64,000 nucleotides of DNA, taken from Natrialba sp. SSL1 (GTDB taxonomy: Archaea; Halobacteriota; Halobacteria; Halobacteriales; Natrialbaceae). Position numbers and translations under genes: made by a program. This document shows, piece by piece, positions 60,981 through 64,000 of this stretch (within the stretch, counting starts at the first letter, position 1; each line of letters opens with the position of its first letter). A model generated the notes under the pieces. It saw nothing but the letters and a program-made list of their open reading frames with translations, was not told the origin of the DNA and ran no database searches. The stretch lies in contig NZ_MASN01000048.1 in assembly GCF_001861355.1 (NCBI RefSeq), positions 27,281 through 91,280 on the forward strand, given 5' to 3'.

Positions 60981-61837
60981 CACACGCAAGATCGTGTCCA
61001 CCACACGACGACCTCGTAGCAACGCCCCATCATACGGCGACCCCCGATCACCCCTACGGCGATCAAGCGACTGTCCTGCTCGAGGCAAACGACCAGCATG
61101 CCCTGGCCGAGAGACCGACCGCGATTTGCTGTCCGAACTGCGGCGAGGCCGTCACCGTCTACGAGCAGGAGCTTCCACCGGTCGTCCCGCATTTCGACAT
61201 CGCCTGTGACCAATGTGAGGTTGAGTTGCGCGTCTGGTGTGTCGTCGCGGTCGATGCTGCGTATCTCTCAATCGTCGAACCGTCGACGCTGACGGCGATG
61301 GTCCAACGGTTCTGGGACGACTGGCTCTGGGGCGGCATTACAAACAGCAAAGGCGAGCCGCGCAACGACGAATACACGACTCGCTTGGCAGAGAAGGCCT
61401 CGGCCTTTGGCTGGGACTGGGACGTCTCCTGTCCGCTGTGTCGGCGTTCACTGACGACTCTCAACCACGACGGCGCGATTGCAAACGGGAGCCTCGACTA
61501 CCACCACTGGTCCCATGATCCCGACCAGGGGATCTGTCTCTGCCGGGAGTGCCACGACATCATCGGCTTCGATACCTACGATACCGAACTCGAGGATCGC
61601 GCTGAAGCCTGGGGGTTCGACTCGCGACATGACCTCCAGATTATCCGGCTTGGGCTTCGCCACGCTGCTGTTACTGGCCGGCCACTCGAGCCATGGCATG
61701 CCCCAGCGCTTGTCGACCGGTACAACCTCCCCCAGTCGGTCGAGCGAATCGACGGACTGCTCCGAGCCATCTGTACCGACGAGCAACTCTGCGATGCGTT
61801 CATCGACTCGCGGCTTGTTGCTGGCATTGATTGCTAA
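60977..61837 (+). CDS. HNH-like zinc protein
   Basis: This encodes 286 residues from the ATG at 60977, which overlaps the upstream stop. Cysteine pairs occur near residue 49 (CCPNCGEAV) and near 77 (ACDQCEVEL), and an HNH-type segment lies in SCPLCRR, DYHHWSHDPDQGICLCRECH. This pattern of His-His-x(n)-Cys-Arg-x-Cys-His suggests an HNH nuclease-like zinc finger. Whether it cuts DNA is inference. A small partner precedes it in the same operon. Confidence 0.6.
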   Translation: MTHARSCPPHDDLVATPHHTATPDHPYGDQATVLLEANDQHALAERPTAICCPNCGEAVTVYEQELPPVVPHFDIACDQCEVELRVWCVVAVDAAYLSIVEPSTLTAMVQRFWDDWLWGGITNSKGEPRNDEYTTRLAEKASAFGWDWDVSCPLCRRSLTTLNHDGAIANGSLDYHHWSHDPDQGICLCRECHDIIGFDTYDTELEDRAEAWGFDSRHDLQIIRLGLRHAAVTGRPLEPWHAPALVDRYNLPQSVERIDGLLRAICTDEQLCDAFIDSRLVAGIDC

Positions 61838-62015
61838 ATTCGACAGCCAGTTTGCGTCTCTCTGCCGTTGTGTCGACTCTCAACTGCGATCTATCACCCC
61901 GGACTAGTTAATCAAAGTATGTAACTCGTCTGTTTGGCCCATACATTGATGTTTCACACCTCAGTATGGAGGGTTATGTCGAACTCACAATGGGAGCTTT
62001 TGGGCTGAAGAAAAC

Positions 62016-62342
62016 GTGGTGTACGCGAAATTCCCGGAAGGGATGCCAGCAGATCCATCGGAATTCACCCGTGTGAACGAACGGTTCGCAGAACTTGCCG
62101 AACAAGAGCAAGTCGATGCCCATGTTTCGATTATTCAGATGGAGAGTAATCTGCCAAAAGACGTCGTTGCAAAAGCCGCTGAAGCTGCTGAAGCAGGCAA
62201 ATCCCATGGCATCACGAAATGGGCTCTTGTCTCGAACGGGATCAAAGGAATGGCGTTCTCGAGTTCGGTACAGAAAATCGATGGCGTCGACGCAAAATCA
62301 TTCAAGGATGTTGATGAAGCCACAGAATGGGCATCAAGCTAG
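62016..62342 (+). CDS. SpoIIAA-like small protein
   Basis: This encodes 108 residues from GTG 62016; in-frame coding signal (FWAEEN) continues upstream without an ATG, so the true N-terminus may be damaged. The pattern of KFPEGMPADPSEFTRVNERF, then GITKWALVSNGIKGMAFSSS and DVDEATEWASS, matches STAS/SpoIIAA-like domains that bind small ligands or regulators. The codon bias is native. Its function is unknown. Confidence 0.45.
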   Translation: MVYAKFPEGMPADPSEFTRVNERFAELAEQEQVDAHVSIIQMESNLPKDVVAKAAEAAEAGKSHGITKWALVSNGIKGMAFSSSVQKIDGVDAKSFKDVDEATEWASS

Positions 62343-62519
62343 CTAGCGACTAATTTTGGATATCAAAAATCGCTGTGAGAGTCTGTCAATACCGTTTTGA
62401 GAACTGTCTGTTTGGCCGATTATCTCTCCACTGGTCTGGTCAGATCATCGTTTTCGATTGCGTTACGGTTTCCACAGCGTACGATGCCGTCTTCTCCAGG
62501 AATATTATACATTTAGAAA

Positions 62520-62531
62520 AATGTATATACA
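62520..62531. promoter_or_regulatory. Palindromic TATA element
   Basis: ATGTATATACAT is a perfect 12-bp palindrome containing the TATA box. It lies about 25 bp before the ATG at 62552 and supports that start over the ATG at 62546. A palindrome across the TATA box suits repression by the encoded small DNA-binding-like protein. Confidence 0.45.
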
Positions 62532-62551
62532 TTAGTACCCAATGTATGAGT

Positions 62552-62878
62552 ATGGCTGAAGATTGGTCAACAGTGACGATCTCACAGGAGATGAAAGAGG
62601 AGTTGCAGACTCTCAAAGGCGAAGATGAGACCTGGGACGATCTGTTCTCGAGATTAGTTACAATGGCAGACCTGGACGGTCACGACACGTCTCACACCCA
62701 GCCTGCGGTGGCTCTAGCAGAGATTCAGACACTCCGAGGCCAACTTGATGATCTTTCTGAGCAACTCTCGTCTAGCAAGGTAGAAGATCCATCCCCATCG
62801 ATGGAGAACATTATTGCGGATGTCGAGACTGCTGCTTACAACGGAGCCAAACAGGCAATCGATGATAGGCGACATTGA
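62552..62878 (+). CDS. Antitoxin-like small protein with coiled coil
   Basis: This encodes 108 residues starting MAEDWSTVTISQEMKEELQT. The start resembles a ribbon-helix-helix (TVTISQEMKEELQTLKG), as in VapB/CopG-type antitoxins, followed by a coiled coil (TLRGQLDDLSEQLSSSKVED). The leaderless start behind the palindromic TATA fits autoregulation. No toxin partner follows; the next gene is a truncated transducer. Confidence 0.55.
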   Translation: MAEDWSTVTISQEMKEELQTLKGEDETWDDLFSRLVTMADLDGHDTSHTQPAVALAEIQTLRGQLDDLSEQLSSSKVEDPSPSMENIIADVETAAYNGAKQAIDDRRH

Positions 62879-62947
62879 ACTACTCCACGATCCCACCGAA
62901 CCTCTAGCCGCCCACAGACCTCTTCTACACCCTTTCTGTGGCGGAAA

Positions 62948-63640
62948 GTGCATGCAGAATTTCTAACACCAGATCGGATCCGACAACAGTACAGTCTCAA
63001 AATCGCATCGGCGCTCGGGCTTGTAGTAGCAGTCACACTCGCCTTCGGCGTCCTTTTCGGAATCCACATCACCACCGGATCATCAACCGGCCTCGAAAAC
63101 AGAGCCATCGCAGCCCTCACTGGGATCTTGGTTATATTCTCAATTAACCTTGGGCTCGTCGGCATCATCCTCGGCGGCAACATCGCCCTTGCCCTTCGAC
63201 AGCTCGGGTCAAAAGCCGAAGAAATCGGCAATGGAAACTTCGACATCGACCTCACCACGAGCCGGGTCGACGAAGTTGGAAGCCTCTACGATACAGTTGG
63301 CGGTATGCGGGACTCACTCGAAACAACACTCGAGGAAGTCGAAGCCGAACAACAGCGAGCACAGGAAGCGAAACAGAATGCAGAAGAAAAAGCCAGCGAA
63401 CTCGAAACAGAACGAGCCCAAATCAAAGAACTCCAGCAGGAAGCCGAACACCAACGACAGCAGCTAACAACAGAAGCCGAACAGTTCTCACAGACGATGG
63501 CCGCCTGTGCAAACGGCCAACTCAACAAACGGCTGGAATCGACAACAGACAACGAGGCCATGGAAGAGATCGCCCGGTCTTTTAACGAGATGTTGGATGG
63601 TATCTGTGACGTCGTTCCAATTTTCAGTAGCTTTCAGTAG
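62948..63640 (+). pseudogene. Truncated haloarchaeal transducer (HAMP protein)
   Basis: This encodes 230 residues. Two membrane segments (SALGLVVAVTLAFGVLFGIH; AALTGILVIFSINLGLVGII) are followed by a HAMP domain (LGSKAEEIGNGNFDIDLTTS) and coiled coil, then a second HAMP-like region (ACANGQLNKRLESTTDNEAM). The normal methyl-accepting signalling part is missing: the frame stops after GICDVVPIFSSFQ. A TnpB gene end follows directly on the other strand, so the transducer was cut by an element. Confidence 0.75.
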
Positions 63641-64000
63641 TACACCGTAAGAAACGGGTACACTGTTGGACGACTGGGCCGCGTCCATCACTACCATCTG
63701 CGTTCGACTCGGGCAAGGCGACAGCGGGTGCTATGACAGCCGACCCACCACCAGTGGTCGCCGCTGCCTGTTCGGGTTCGTAGGCGACGATGCCAGATCC
63801 GAACGTGAGCCGCGTGCCAGCGTCAGAAGCGAGTTCTGACGAGGGTCGCAGCACATCGCTCTGCTCACCAGCGGAACGGCAAGCTAGCACGATTTCAGAA
63901 TCCCCCGTGTAGGAGGACGTGAAACCGTGGTCTAGCTCGTCCGATTCGCTGAAGAACACACGAGCAACGTTCAGTGCCCCGATGTAGTCCCGGTCGCCCT
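63624..64000 (-). CDS. tnpB: TnpB-family RNA-guided nuclease, C-terminal part only
   Basis: The minus-strand frame runs off the right edge of the window. Its first visible codons are DRDYIGALNVARVFF, the conserved C-terminal RuvC motif with the last catalytic Asp, followed by the disordered tail typical of haloarchaeal TnpB. The stop is at 63624. TnpB uses RNA from the element right end to cut target DNA. It lies next to the truncated transducer gene. Whether the coding body is intact cannot be seen here. Confidence 0.75.
   Translation of the reverse strand, partial: GDRDYIGALNVARVFFSESDELDHGFTSSYTGDSEIVLACRSAGEQSDVLRPSSELASDAGTRLTFGSGIVAYEPEQAAATTGGGSAVIAPAVALPESNADGSDGRGPVVQQCTRFLRCTTESY

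Overview
The window looks like accessory DNA, most likely a plasmid or megaplasmid, from an extremely halophilic archaeon (class Halobacteria). The predicted proteins are very acidic, older genes prefer G/C in the third codon position, many starts sit about 25-30 bp behind a TATA box with no leader, and many families are typical of haloarchaea (PhiH1-like repressors, PadR-like regulators, a DUF6293 regulator, an Orc1/Cdc6 origin gene, haloarchaeal TnpB and ISH-type elements). No rRNA, tRNA or CRISPR array was found.

Layout. 1-2.7 kb: small hypothetical genes and a winged-helix regulator. 2.7-10.7 kb: a tightly packed operon of an AbrB-like small protein, a large Eco57I-type methyltransferase with an N-terminal nuclease-like domain, a SNF2-type helicase resembling DrmD, and a divergent TATA-binding protein. 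10.8-16 kb: a PhiH1-like repressor, plasmid hypotheticals, a TnpB 3'-end relic, a Fic/Doc-like protein, an Lrp fragment and an ADP-ribosylglycohydrolase. 16-27.3 kb: a defence-like island with a two-gene unit (16744-19139) ending in a putative PD-(D/E)XK nuclease, a second broken ADP-ribosylglycohydrolase carrying a 99-bp miniature element, a HEAT-like pseudogene, a 1574-residue DUF4011-type helicase-nuclease, a nuclease pseudogene and a NucS-like nuclease. 27.3-33.5 kb: a HAD-like protein, a pentapeptide-repeat protein, a helix-hairpin-helix protein, a CARF-like regulator, a DUF1810 protein and a PadR regulator.

33.5-53.9 kb is the plasmid core. An Orc1/Cdc6 gene is surrounded by nine origin-recognition-box repeats. 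A family-B DNA polymerase with an altered motif C follows, then an IS1595 element with a perfect 8-bp target duplication and a RecA-like three-gene operon. After a zinc-ribbon/HEPN protein and a DUF2971 protein come an HMCES/SRAP protein, a second Orc1/Cdc6, a TumE-like/HTH pair, a ParA/small-protein partition pair flanked by TGATTCA-type iterons, and a tyrosine recombinase. 54-64 kb is mobile-element debris (broken ISH3-like, integrase-core and IS630 elements, a possible MITE) around an AT-rich pair of a Tat-secreted protein and a membrane protein, then regulators, an HNH-like protein, a truncated transducer and the C-terminus of a TnpB gene.

Five near-identical inverted repeats, TTAACCAAC-N22-24-GTTGGTTAA, lie between 35.3 and 60.1 kb beside plasmid-core genes. 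They look like operators of one unidentified regulator and are, with the methyltransferase-helicase-TBP operon, the least explained signals here.
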